Shown: positions 32,900 to 45,417 of the stretch, piece after piece
Layout of the letters: the number at the start of each line of letters is the position of its first letter
Numbering within the stretch: position 1 is the first letter of the stretch
Assembly: GCA_002410505.1 (NCBI GenBank)
Contig: DHSO01000021.1
Coordinates: 1-50,900, forward strand
Direction of reading: 5' to 3'
DNA: 50,900 bases
Source: Cloacimonetes bacterium UBA5284
GTDB taxonomy: Bacteria; Cloacimonadota; Cloacimonadia; Cloacimonadales; Cloacimonadaceae
Position numbers and translations under genes: made by a program
The notes under the pieces: generated by a model
The model's input: the letters and a program-made list of their open reading frames with translations, nothing else
What the model was told of the DNA's origin: nothing
Databases searched by the model: none

Positions 32900-35800
32900 A
32901 TGAAAGATACAAGACGTGAAGTAAGACCCGGTGAGTATGACGCTGTTCGCATCAAGATAGCTTCCCCGGAAACCATAATCAACGAGTGGTCGCACGGTGA
33001 GGTGACCAAGCCTGATACCCTCAACTACCGTACTCTGAAGCCGGAAAAAGACGGTCTCTTTTGCGAGCGCATCTTTGGCCCGGAACGGGATTATGAATGT
33101 GCTTGCGGAAAATATAAAAAGAAACGCTTTCAAAACACAGTGTGCGAACGCTGTAATGTGTTGGTAACCACCAGCCGGGTTCGCCGCACTCGCATGGGGC
33201 ATATCCAGCTGGCAGTACCTATTGCCCACATCTGGTTCGTAAAATCCGCCCCTTCCAAGATTGGTACGCTGTTGGATATGACGATCAAGGATCTGGAGCG
33301 TGTGCTCTATTATGAATCCTTCATCGTGATCGATCCGGGTGATAGTCCTTACGAGAAGATGGAGCTTTTGGAAGTAGATGAATATTATGAAATCAAAGAT
33401 AAGGTCGGCGATAACTTCGTAGCCATGATGGGAGCGGAGGCTGTGAAAGAGCTTCTGGACCGCATCAATCTGAAAAACGAAGCGCTGGATCTGAGAACTC
33501 GCCTCAAATTTGAGGAATCTGCCCTTAGAAAGCAGAAACTGATCAACAAGCTGAAGATCGTGGACGCCTTCATCAAGAGCGGAAACTCTCCCGCTCATAT
33601 GATTTTGGAAGCTTTACCGGTATTGCCGCCTACCTTGCGGCCGCTGGTTCCACTGGAAGGCGGCAGATTTGCCACGGCAGATTTTAACGATCTCTATCGC
33701 CGCGTGATCACCCGCAACAACCGCCTCAAGGGTCTGCTCGAAATCCGCGCACCCGAGGTGATCTTGCGCAATGAAAAACGCATGTTGCAAGAAGCGGTGG
33801 ACGCTTTGATCGACAACAGCCGTAAAGCCCGCCCCGTGCGTGGCAGAGGCAACCGTCCGCTCAAATCCCTCACCGATCAATTGAAGGGTAAGCAAGGCAG
33901 ATTCCGCCAGAACCTGCTGGGGAAACGAGTGGATTATTCCGGCCGTTCGGTGATCACCGTGGGTCCGGAATTGAAACTCTATCAATGCGGTTTGCCCAAA
34001 GATATGGCAGTCGAGCTGTTCAAGCCCTACCTCATCGAACGACTGCAGAAGATGGGCGAAGTGGATAAGGTAAAGAATGCCAAGAAACTCATCGAAAGAA
34101 AGCAACCGGAAATCTGGAGCATTCTGGAAGATGTGGTGAAAGATTATCCTATCCTGCTGAATCGTGCGCCCACTCTTCACCGATTGGGTATCCAGGCATT
34201 TATGCCGATCCTTACGGACAATAAAGCCATCCAACTGCACCCTATGGTTTGTGTGCCGTTTAATGCAGACTTTGACGGTGACCAGATGGGAGTGTATGTG
34301 CCGCTTTCTCTGGAAGCGCAGATCGAAGCACGGGTGCTGATGCTCTCTACCCGAAACCTGTTACTGCCCGCGAATGGCAGATTGGCTATGGCTGCAAACC
34401 AGGACATTGTCTTGGGATGTTATTATCTCACCATGACAGAGTGTGACCCGCCGGAAGACTTTACAAACATGAAGCACTTCTATGGTCCGGACGATGTGAT
34501 CTCCGCCTACGAAAACGAAGAACAGCTTTGCAGCGTGAAAGGTGATGCGGTGGTTGAGCGTAGTCTGGATCTACATACCTGGATCCGTGTAAAGATCGAA
34601 GGAAACTACATCGTAACCACTGTCGGCCGTGTGATCTTCAACCAGATTATCCCCGAAGAAGTGGGATATCAAAACATCACTTATGACAAAGGTAAGATCA
34701 ACGATCTGGCAATGCTGAGCTACGACGCTGTGGGTCAAGCCCGCACCGCGGAATTCCTGGATGAACTCAAAGCTACGGGATTCCGTTATGCCACCCGCGC
34801 CGGTGTTACCTTCAGCTTTGGTGACATCATAGTTCCCAAACGCAAAGACGAGATTATCGATGAATCCGAACAGGAAGTGATGAAGATCTCAAATCTGCAT
34901 CAACAGGGCGGAATTACGGAAAACGAACGTATGGGCCGTGTGGTGGACACTTGGAAAAAGACCACCGTGCGTGTGACCGACGAGATGATGGACGAGCTGT
35001 CAAATACCCGTAACGGCTTGAACGCCATCTATATGATGTATAAATCCGGTGCTCGTGGATCCAAGGATCAGATCAAACAGCTGGGTGCTATGCGTGGGTT
35101 GATGGACAAGCCCTCCAAGATCGGCTCCACCGGTGGTGCTGATGTGATCGAAACCCCCATCAAATCTAACTTTAAGCAAGGCCTGACCGTGCTGGAATAC
35201 TTCATCTCCACCCACGGTGCCCGTAAGGGTCTGGCCGACACCGCGCTGAAAACTGCCGACGCAGGTTACCTGACCCGCCGTCTGGTGGACGTGGCTCAAA
35301 ACGCCATCATCACGATGGACGATTGTGGCACAAACCGTGGCGTTCATATGAGCTTTTTGAAAGAAGGCAACGAGATCGTTCAAGCTCTTGCCGAGCGCAT
35401 TCAGGGCCGCTATGCCGCAGAGGATATAATAGATCCTATCTCTCCCACCGACAAGGTATTGGTATATGCCGGCGAGGAGATCAGCGATAAAATGGCGCGT
35501 ATCATCCAAAATACCGGACTTACAAGTGTCCATGTGCGCAGTGTGTTGACCTGCGAAGCCGAGCGTGGCCTTTGTGCCAAATGCTACGGACGCAATCTCG
35601 CCACTCTCAAACCCGTGGTTATGGGCGACCCTGTGGGCGTTATCGCGGCTCAGAGCATCGGTGAACCCGGTACTCAGCTTACTCTGCGTACTTTCCACAT
35701 CGGTGGCGCTGCATCCACGGCTACCGACCTGGCAGAAGTAGCTTCTGCTCACGATGGCATCGTGGTATTCGATAGAATGAATACCGTCACAAACACCGAA

Positions 35801-37384
35801 AACCACTTGATTTCGGTATCGCATTTGGGTAAAATGATGATCGTGGATGAAAAAGACCAAAACAAAGTCTTGGAAGAATACAAGGTGGAATACGCTGCAA
35901 CCGTTCACGTTCGTGACGGACAAAAGATTGCCACCAATACCAAGCTGCTTTCCTGGGATCAATTCAACAATCCCCTTATTTCGACTGCCCAGGGTAAGCT
36001 GCATTATGAACACTTCATCAAAGATATCACTTACAAAGAAGAGTACAACGACATCACCTTCAGTCGCGATATCACCATCATCGAATCCAAAGACCGCAAA
36101 AAACAGCCCCAGTTCAAGATTGTGGATCAGGACGGCACGATCCGCTTGATCCCGCTTCCCACCGGCTTGGTAGTTCGCGTGGAAGACGGCAGTTTTGTTC
36201 ACCAGGGAGATATCCTGGGTCAGACCTCCCGTATGACCATCAAACAGCGCGATATCACCGGTGGCTTGCCCCGAGTGCAAGATCTCTTTGAAGCTCGTGT
36301 GCCCAAAGACAAAGCCCGCATTTCGGATATCGACGGGGTGGTTACCATAGGTGGCCTGAAGAAAACCGGACGTGATATTTTCGTTACCCCGCCCAATGGA
36401 CTTTTTGCTCCCAACGACGGGCAGGTGGTGGTGCTTACCGACGACGATAAGCGGCAGCACATATATGTACTGAACAAAAAGACCGTGCTGGCAGAAAATG
36501 CCGGTAAGTGCAAGATTATCACCGAGGGCAAAAAGACTGTGGTGCAGATCGGCAAACGGGGTCAAAAACCGGTGGAATATGCCATCCCGAGATCTCAGGA
36601 ACTCATTGTTTCCGAAGGTGAATCCGTGAAAGAAGGTGCCGCGTTGTGTGGCAAAGTCTTCATGGTTCCTGCGGAACAAGAAAGCATCGTGGAATCCGGG
36701 GATATGGTGAGTGACGGACAGCCCCTGGCCGGCCGCAAATACTCCATCCCCACCGGAAAGCGCATCATCGTTCACCAAGGCGACCGCGTTGAGAGTGGCG
36801 ATGCTCTGTCCGACGGCCCGCTGGATCCTCATGATATGCTGGTAAAAGGTGTGATCGAGGCTCAGATGCTGATTCTGAACGAGATTCAGGAAATCTATCG
36901 TAAACAGGGCGTGAAGATCGACGACAAGCATGTAAGCGTGATAATCCGTCAGATGTTTAAAAAAGTACGCATTACAGACAGTGGCAGCACCGGCTTCCTG
37001 CAAGGAGATATTGTGGACAAAATCCGCGTGGAGCGCGAAAACCGCGAAGCGATCTCCTTTGACAAGCAACCTGCCCAGTTTGAACAACTGCTTTTGGGCA
37101 TCACCAAAATTTCTCTCTTGACGGATAGCTGGCTTTCTTCAGCGTCGTTCCAAGAAACTACAAAAGTACTCACAAAGGCCGCCATAGAAGGCAGCATGGA
37201 CTATCTGGAGGGGCTCAAAGAGAGCATTATCCTGGGCCATCGCATCCCTGTGGGTACCGGTACCAAAACCTATAACAATATGATCAAGGAAGCCGTTGCC
37301 AATGGCGATACGGTTGCCCAAATCATCAGCAAACTTGCGCACCCGGATGTGAGCGAGGAAGCTGAGGATATCCTTGATTTTTAG
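32900..37384 (+). CDS. rpoC: RNA polymerase subunit beta'
   Basis: 1494 aa. N-terminal zinc ribbon CACGKYKKKRFQNTVCERC; catalytic loop NADFDGDQM; second zinc site CEAERGLCAKC; bridge/trigger region TGGLPRVQDLFEAR at about 1119-1132. Between this and the conserved SDGPLDPHDML (about 1305), where E. coli has about 70 residues, there are about 165. The extra part contains three tandem repeats of about 27 aa at residues 1227-1306, each of the form [YF]xxPxxxxxIVxxGDxVxxGxxLxxG, i.e. barrel-sandwich hybrid units. Ribosome site GGGGGA upstream. Followed 41 bp later by rpsL. Confidence 0.98.
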   Translation: MKDTRREVRPGEYDAVRIKIASPETIINEWSHGEVTKPDTLNYRTLKPEKDGLFCERIFGPERDYECACGKYKKKRFQNTVCERCNVLVTTSRVRRTRMGHIQLAVPIAHIWFVKSAPSKIGTLLDMTIKDLERVLYYESFIVIDPGDSPYEKMELLEVDEYYEIKDKVGDNFVAMMGAEAVKELLDRINLKNEALDLRTRLKFEESALRKQKLINKLKIVDAFIKSGNSPAHMILEALPVLPPTLRPLVPLEGGRFATADFNDLYRRVITRNNRLKGLLEIRAPEVILRNEKRMLQEAVDALIDNSRKARPVRGRGNRPLKSLTDQLKGKQGRFRQNLLGKRVDYSGRSVITVGPELKLYQCGLPKDMAVELFKPYLIERLQKMGEVDKVKNAKKLIERKQPEIWSILEDVVKDYPILLNRAPTLHRLGIQAFMPILTDNKAIQLHPMVCVPFNADFDGDQMGVYVPLSLEAQIEARVLMLSTRNLLLPANGRLAMAANQDIVLGCYYLTMTECDPPEDFTNMKHFYGPDDVISAYENEEQLCSVKGDAVVERSLDLHTWIRVKIEGNYIVTTVGRVIFNQIIPEEVGYQNITYDKGKINDLAMLSYDAVGQARTAEFLDELKATGFRYATRAGVTFSFGDIIVPKRKDEIIDESEQEVMKISNLHQQGGITENERMGRVVDTWKKTTVRVTDEMMDELSNTRNGLNAIYMMYKSGARGSKDQIKQLGAMRGLMDKPSKIGSTGGADVIETPIKSNFKQGLTVLEYFISTHGARKGLADTALKTADAGYLTRRLVDVAQNAIITMDDCGTNRGVHMSFLKEGNEIVQALAERIQGRYAAEDIIDPISPTDKVLVYAGEEISDKMARIIQNTGLTSVHVRSVLTCEAERGLCAKCYGRNLATLKPVVMGDPVGVIAAQSIGEPGTQLTLRTFHIGGAASTATDLAEVASAHDGIVVFDRMNTVTNTENHLISVSHLGKMMIVDEKDQNKVLEEYKVEYAATVHVRDGQKIATNTKLLSWDQFNNPLISTAQGKLHYEHFIKDITYKEEYNDITFSRDITIIESKDRKKQPQFKIVDQDGTIRLIPLPTGLVVRVEDGSFVHQGDILGQTSRMTIKQRDITGGLPRVQDLFEARVPKDKARISDIDGVVTIGGLKKTGRDIFVTPPNGLFAPNDGQVVVLTDDDKRQHIYVLNKKTVLAENAGKCKIITEGKKTVVQIGKRGQKPVEYAIPRSQELIVSEGESVKEGAALCGKVFMVPAEQESIVESGDMVSDGQPLAGRKYSIPTGKRIIVHQGDRVESGDALSDGPLDPHDMLVKGVIEAQMLILNEIQEIYRKQGVKIDDKHVSVIIRQMFKKVRITDSGSTGFLQGDIVDKIRVERENREAISFDKQPAQFEQLLLGITKISLLTDSWLSSASFQETTKVLTKAAIEGSMDYLEGLKESIILGHRIPVGTGTKTYNNMIKEAVANGDTVAQIISKLAHPDVSEEAEDILDF

Positions 37385-37425
37385 ATAATTACACATACAC
37401 TGAAATAAAGATAAGGAGAAAATCA

Positions 37426-37803
37426 GTGCCGACCATCAATCAACTGATCCGAAAAGGAAGAACTGCTGTTGAGATCAAAAAGAAAAACAGGGCGCTAATG
37501 GGATGTCCGCAAAGGCGCGGAGTATGCACTCGTGTTTACACGACTACGCCCAAAAAACCCAACTCAGCTCTTCGTAAAGTCGCTCGTGTCCGTCTTGTGA
37601 ACGGATTTGAAGTTACAGCCTATATTCCCGGTGAAGGACATAATTTGCAAGAACACTCCATCGTGCTGGTGCGCGGTGGCCGTGTAAAAGACCTTCCCGG
37701 TGTTCGCTATCATATCGTCCGCGGTGCTCTGGATTCTGCCGGAGTGGAAAAACGCACAAATTCACGCTCCAAATATGGAACTAAGCGTCCCAAGAAAAAG
37801 TAG
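37426..37803 (+). CDS. rpsL: 30S ribosomal protein S12
   Basis: 125 aa. GTG start at 37426 with AAGGAG 9 nt upstream; the protein begins PTINQLIRKGR. The decoding-site segments are wild type: TTPKKPNSALRK and GGRVKDLPGVRYH, with the two Lys whose mutation gives streptomycin resistance. First gene of a shortened str operon. Confidence 0.98.
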   Translation: MPTINQLIRKGRTAVEIKKKNRALMGCPQRRGVCTRVYTTTPKKPNSALRKVARVRLVNGFEVTAYIPGEGHNLQEHSIVLVRGGRVKDLPGVRYHIVRGALDSAGVEKRTNSRSKYGTKRPKKK

Positions 37804-37816
37804 GAGGGATATCTAA

Positions 37817-38287
37817 ATGCCAAGAAAACGCAAAGCTATAGTACGTGAAGTACTTCCGGATCCCAAATACAACGACGTCGTCCTTACCAAGTTCATGAAC
37901 TGCTTGATGGTAAAGGGCAAAAAATCTCTTGCCGAAAAGATCGTATACGGTGCTTTCGAACTCATCCAGGAAAAGACCAAACAGGAACCCTTGGAAGTCT
38001 TTAAAACCGCTCTGGAAAACGTTCGCCCGCAGGTGAAAGTGGTTTCCCGCCGCGTTGGTGGTTCAAACTACCAGATCCCCATGGAAGTGAACGAGAAAAA
38101 CGGCCGTGCCATAGCCTTCAGATGGATCATCGGAAACTCTCGCTCCCGCAGCGAAAAAACCATGACTGAAAAGCTCGCCGCCGAATTGATCGCCGCCTTC
38201 AAAAAAGAAGGCTCCTCGATCAAAAAACGCGAAGATACCCACAAGATGGCAGAGGCAAACCGCGCTTTTGCTCACCTGAGATGGTAG
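37817..38287 (+). CDS. rpsG: 30S ribosomal protein S7
   Basis: 156 aa. Begins PRKRKAIVREVLPDPKYNDV and contains RVGGSNYQIPMEV; ends HKMAEANRAFAHLRW, all family-typical. AGGAGG is 9 nt upstream of the ATG. It is the last gene of the block: a terminator follows instead of fusA. Confidence 0.98.
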   Translation: MPRKRKAIVREVLPDPKYNDVVLTKFMNCLMVKGKKSLAEKIVYGAFELIQEKTKQEPLEVFKTALENVRPQVKVVSRRVGGSNYQIPMEVNEKNGRAIAFRWIIGNSRSRSEKTMTEKLAAELIAAFKKEGSSIKKREDTHKMAEANRAFAHLRW

Positions 38288-38308
38288 TATTTACATAAAG
38301 CTATCCCC

Positions 38309-38341
38309 GAAGGTCATCACTGCGCTGATGACCTTCTTTCT
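38309..38341 (+). terminator. Terminator after rpsG
   Basis: GAAGGTCATCA pairs with TGATGACCTTC (11 bp) around CTGCGC, followed by TTTCTTTT. It closes the ribosomal/RNA polymerase block. The rest of 38288-38606 holds the promoter below and nothing else I can support. Confidence 0.92.
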
Positions 38342-38528
38342 TTTGGCTATCCGAGAGATTGCAATCTGTGTATCTTTGAAACAAGAGAATCCGGACAATG
38401 GTGGATGAAAGCGCGTAATACCCATTGCGCCTGGTACCATGGTTGCTGATTTCCCGGCTGTGGTACAGAAGAATCTGAATGATGCGTTGATGGTTTTTTG
38501 CATCGTTGTTACCTTTTCTCATTTCTGC

Positions 38529-38556
38529 TTGACATGAATGCATTCTCCAGTATTAT
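38529..38556 (+). promoter_or_regulatory. Sigma-70-like promoter for the secreted nuclease gene
   Basis: TTGACA (38529-38534), 16-bp spacer, TATTAT (38551-38556, 5 of 6). This is the strongest promoter match in the window; it predicts a leader of about 43 nt. Confidence 0.65.
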
Positions 38557-38606
38557 ACATAGCTCAAAGAAATACGGACAAAGCCTTGAAATATAAGGAG
38601 AGATAA

Positions 38607-41870
<3,264 letters not shown>

Positions 41871-41960
41871 TATGCGAGCTTGTTTTGATGCTTCCCCTAT
41901 TCGGGAAAAAAGTAGAACATAGCTGATACTTGGCTGACAAGGCTATAGACCATACTATCC

Positions 41961-41989
41961 TTGACAAGAAAAGCCGTCCCAAGCAACAT
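41961..41989 (+). promoter_or_regulatory. Possible promoter for tyrS
   Basis: Perfect TTGACA at 41961-41966 and a 17-bp spacer, but only a 3-of-6 -10 (CAACAT). No T-box-like structure is visible in the 156-bp leader region. Confidence 0.3.
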
Positions 41990-42026
41990 GCACAACCCCA
42001 AATAAATCCTGATAGGAAGAGACATA

Positions 42027-43244
42027 ATGAATTTTGAAACTGAACTGAAGATAATTACAAAAAGCGTGGAAGAGATCATCCCGCTGGAAGAGCTGAAAGG
42101 CAAGCTGGCAAAAAGCGCCAAAAGCGGCAAGCCCCTGCGTGTCAAATATGGTATCGATCCCACCGGTCACGATGTTCACATCGGCCACCTGGTACCCATC
42201 CGCAAGATGCGTGATTTTCAGGATCTGGGGCACATCGGTGTCATCATTATCGGGGATTTTACTGCCCAGATCGGCGATCCCACCGGTAGGGATGATTCCC
42301 GTCCTCCGCTCACACATGAACAGGTGAAGATAAATAGTGAAAAATATATGGATCAGCTCTTTACCATCCTGAAGCCTGAACAAACCGAAGTTCGCTATCA
42401 GAGCGAATGGTTCGGGGCTATGGGTATGGCGGATGTTTTGAAGCTGTTGGGCAAGTTTACTCTGGCGCAATTTATGGCTCACGACACATTTCGCAATCGT
42501 TATGAACAGGGGCTTTCTCTGGGTATGCACGAGTTGATGTATCCGGTACTGCAAGGTTACGATTCTGTGGCCATCGAAAGCGATGTGGAGCTTGGTGCCA
42601 CAGAACAGAAATTTAACATCCTCTGTGGGCGCGATATGCAGCGCTACTTTGGTATGGAACAGCAGATTGCCGTGCTTTCTCCCATACTGTTGGGCACAGA
42701 CGGGGTGAACAAGATGGGAAAATCTCTGAACAACTACATAGCCGTGTTCGATATTCCTGCCGATAAATATGGTAAGGTGATGAGCATCCCGGACAGCCTG
42801 ATCATGAACTACTATAGCTATGCCACGTCATACGATTCGGATCGCCTGGAAGAGGTGAAACAAGAACTGGCAACAGGCACAAATCCCATGATCCTGAAGA
42901 AACGGCTGGCTTGGGAGATGGTGAAGCTCTATCATGGCGAAGAAGAAGCCTATAAAGCGCAGGAAGGCTTTGAAAAGCTCTTTTCCAAAAAGGAAATCCC
43001 GGATGAGATGCCGGAATATGAACTGGAGCAAAGCAGCATGAAGCTGGTGCAACTATTGGTGCAAAGCGGATTGTGCGCTACAAACGGTGAAGCAAAGCGC
43101 TTAATCCAGGGCGGCGGTGTTAGCCTGGATGGGCAAAAGATACGCGCTTATGATGCCGAGATCGATATTTGTGACGGTGCGGTTCTGCGCGCGGGCAAAC
43201 GCAAGTTTCTGAAGCTGAAAAAAGCACAAGGATCAGCGCATTGA
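42027..43244 (+). CDS. tyrS: Tyrosyl-tRNA synthetase
   Basis: Class I synthetase charging tRNA-Tyr. 405 aa. YGIDPTGHDVHIGHLVPIRK contains the HIGH motif (51-54); the second motif is KMGKS (229-233); a C-terminal S4 RNA-binding domain runs from about 344 (KLVQLLVQSGLCATNGEAKR). The sequence type (GDFTAQIGDPTGR) belongs to the TyrZ-like/short-insert group. GGAAGAG precedes ATG. Its end overlaps the next gene. Confidence 0.97.
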   Translation: MNFETELKIITKSVEEIIPLEELKGKLAKSAKSGKPLRVKYGIDPTGHDVHIGHLVPIRKMRDFQDLGHIGVIIIGDFTAQIGDPTGRDDSRPPLTHEQVKINSEKYMDQLFTILKPEQTEVRYQSEWFGAMGMADVLKLLGKFTLAQFMAHDTFRNRYEQGLSLGMHELMYPVLQGYDSVAIESDVELGATEQKFNILCGRDMQRYFGMEQQIAVLSPILLGTDGVNKMGKSLNNYIAVFDIPADKYGKVMSIPDSLIMNYYSYATSYDSDRLEEVKQELATGTNPMILKKRLAWEMVKLYHGEEEAYKAQEGFEKLFSKKEIPDEMPEYELEQSSMKLVQLLVQSGLCATNGEAKRLIQGGGVSLDGQKIRAYDAEIDICDGAVLRAGKRKFLKLKKAQGSAH

Positions 43245-43879
43245 ATATCCAAAGCCTTATCTCAAACGCCGCTATCATCCTGATGGTATTTTACAGTATC
43301 ATCATCCACGAAGTTAGTCACGCCTTTGCCGCCTTTGCCCTGGGTGACGATTCCGCACAGCGAGCTGGACGCCTCAGCTTCAACCCCAAAAAACATATTG
43401 ATCCCTTTGGAACAGTGATCTTACCCTTGATCCTCTATTTCAGCGCCGGATTCATCTATGGCTATGCCAAGCCGGTGCCATTCAATCCATACAATTTCCG
43501 CAATCTCAAAAGGGATTCCGGCCTGACTGCTCTGGCCGGGCCGGCTTCAAACATTCTGATCGCCATAGTGCTAAGTGTGGTCTTCCACTTGTTGGGCTTT
43601 ATGCCCGTCTTGCAACATATATTGTGGTATGTGATCTTTCTGAATCTGCTGCTGGCATTTTTTAACCTGATCCCGGTGCCGCCGTTGGATGGATCGAAAG
43701 TGTTGGGCATCTTCCTCACGGACGAGGCATATTTTAAGTGGACAGCGCAAGAGCGCAAGGGCATGATCTATTTGTTTGCCTTCATCATTATCTCCAATCT
43801 CTTGGGACTCAATCTGATCAGCAAAATAGTATTGCCGCCGGTGACCCTTGTGATGAGGCTTTTGGGTCTGCCTCTGTAA
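43241..43879 (+). CDS. M50-family (site-2 protease-like) membrane metalloprotease, 212 aa
   Basis: Membrane-embedded zinc protease of the short, PDZ-less M50 group (YwhC/Rv2869-unlike, mini-S2P). The zinc motif HEVSH is at residues 23-27 in the first membrane helix and the third-ligand motif is NLIPVPPLDGSKV (about 145-157). Four to five membrane segments. The start is TTG at 43241, overlapping the tyrS stop (TTGA) with AAGGAT 8 nt upstream, so translation is coupled to tyrS. The substrate is unknown. Confidence 0.88.
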   Translation: MNIQSLISNAAIILMVFYSIIIHEVSHAFAAFALGDDSAQRAGRLSFNPKKHIDPFGTVILPLILYFSAGFIYGYAKPVPFNPYNFRNLKRDSGLTALAGPASNILIAIVLSVVFHLLGFMPVLQHILWYVIFLNLLLAFFNLIPVPPLDGSKVLGIFLTDEAYFKWTAQERKGMIYLFAFIIISNLLGLNLISKIVLPPVTLVMRLLGLPL

Positions 43880-43935
43880 TGCGGAAACAGGCCCCTATAC
43901 AAATCTTTAAAAAAATACCATACATGGAGAACAAC

Positions 43936-45357
43936 ATGGACCAAAAAAACCTACAAAAAATGATCAGCGAAAACGACGTTCAAGCGATCGACCTGAAGTA
44001 TTGCGGACTGGACGGAAAGTGGTATCACATCACATTCCCGGCGCGCAGATTGGAGACCGTGCTTGCGCGCGGCGTACCTTTCGATGGCTCTTCCATCCCC
44101 GGCATGAGAAGCGTGGAAAGTGGAGACATGGTGCTGATGCCGGACATCACTACCGCTCAGATCGATCCTTTCTACGAGGTCCCCACTCTACGCATGATTT
44201 GCTCCATCTGCGATGCCGAGACCAGAATCGGCATCAAAAAGGATCCACGCAGCGTGGCGTTGAGGGCTCATGAATATATGAAAAGTACGAAGATAGCGGA
44301 TAGATCTACATGGATTCCGGAATTGGAATATCATCTCTTCGATACCGTGCAGTTCTATTCCGATAGCTTTTCCAGCGGTTTCAATATCGCTTCCAGCGAA
44401 AGCAAGGATGCCCTTCCCGAAGATTTTGACGATCTGGATGGTGTAAGTCGCCAGGACGTTAAGGGTTACCATGCCGATACGCCCTTCGACCGCTTCTACG
44501 AAATCCGCCAGGAGATGGTGGATCAAATGGAAAAATCCGGTATCAAGGTGCGCTATCACCACCATGAGGTAGGTCTATCTTCACAGCAGGAGATCGAAAC
44601 CGAGCTTTTGGAATTTCCCAAAATCTGTGATGATACTATGGTGATGAAAGACATTATCCGCAGGACCGCTCTGGATTATGGCCTCACCGCCACTTTCATG
44701 CCCAAACCTGTATTCAATCACGCCGGAAACGGGATGCACTTTCACATGATGCTGCACAAAAACGGGAAGAACATATTTTACAAAAAGGGCGGATATGCCG
44801 ATCTCTCCAAAGAAGCCATCTGGTTCATCGGCGGCATACTGTATCACGGACGTGCGCTGGTAGCCTTTACCAACCCTTCTACAAACAGCTTCAAGCGTCT
44901 GTTACCGGGTTTCGAGGCTCCTGTAAAACTCTTTTACGGTCTGGCCAATCGCTCTGCGGCGATCCGTATTCCAAAATACGCAAACAGCCCCGAAGAGAAA
45001 CGCTTTGAATTCCGTACCGGAGACGCCACCTGTAATCCCTATCTGGCCATGAGCGCGATTATGCTGGCAGGTCTGGATGGCATCAAAAACAAGATAGATC
45101 CCGCCAAATACAATTTTGGACCCTTCGATGACAACGTATTTGCATGGAGTGAAGAGAAAAAGGCCGGACTTGTGTCCATTCCCGCCGACATCCCGGAAGC
45201 AATGCAAGCTCTCAAAGAAGATCACGAGTTTTTGCTGGCAGGAGATGTGTTTAATGAAGAGTTGATTGAAAGCCACATCAAGCTGAAACTAGCTGAACAT
45301 GAGGCTGTAACGGCTCGCCCTCACCCTCATGAAATGATGCTGTATTACAATCTGTAA
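43936..45357 (+). CDS. glnA: Glutamine synthetase, type I
   Basis: Makes glutamine from glutamate, ammonia and ATP. I take ATG 43936 (MDQKNLQKM), 6 nt after GGAG; ATG 43924 lies on the ribosome site. 473 aa. Family blocks: DGSSIPGM, metal-site PELEYHLFD, HHHEVGLSSQQEIE, NHAGNGMHFH, LLPGFEAPVKLFYG with NRSAAIRIP, and FRTGDATCNPYLAMSA. The adenylylation motif of enteric GlnA (NLYDLPPEE) is absent; the corresponding region reads FGPFDDNVFAWSEEKKAGLV, so regulation by GlnE is unlikely. It lies 56 bp after the M50 gene; no terminator is seen between it and the next gene. Confidence 0.95.
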   Translation: MDQKNLQKMISENDVQAIDLKYCGLDGKWYHITFPARRLETVLARGVPFDGSSIPGMRSVESGDMVLMPDITTAQIDPFYEVPTLRMICSICDAETRIGIKKDPRSVALRAHEYMKSTKIADRSTWIPELEYHLFDTVQFYSDSFSSGFNIASSESKDALPEDFDDLDGVSRQDVKGYHADTPFDRFYEIRQEMVDQMEKSGIKVRYHHHEVGLSSQQEIETELLEFPKICDDTMVMKDIIRRTALDYGLTATFMPKPVFNHAGNGMHFHMMLHKNGKNIFYKKGGYADLSKEAIWFIGGILYHGRALVAFTNPSTNSFKRLLPGFEAPVKLFYGLANRSAAIRIPKYANSPEEKRFEFRTGDATCNPYLAMSAIMLAGLDGIKNKIDPAKYNFGPFDDNVFAWSEEKKAGLVSIPADIPEAMQALKEDHEFLLAGDVFNEELIESHIKLKLAEHEAVTARPHPHEMMLYYNL

Positions 45358-45417
45358 AAAAACGGAATAATACTTGCATTAGATTATTGCAAAATCAAAT
45401 CCAACAGAGGATAGCTA

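Noticed and set aside
35000..37087. 695-codon reverse frame inside rpoC
   Set aside because: Antisense to conserved rpoC sequence, rich in His and Phe as expected from the complement of its codons; no family match and no ribosome site. Similar reverse frames lie opposite rpoB and tuf.
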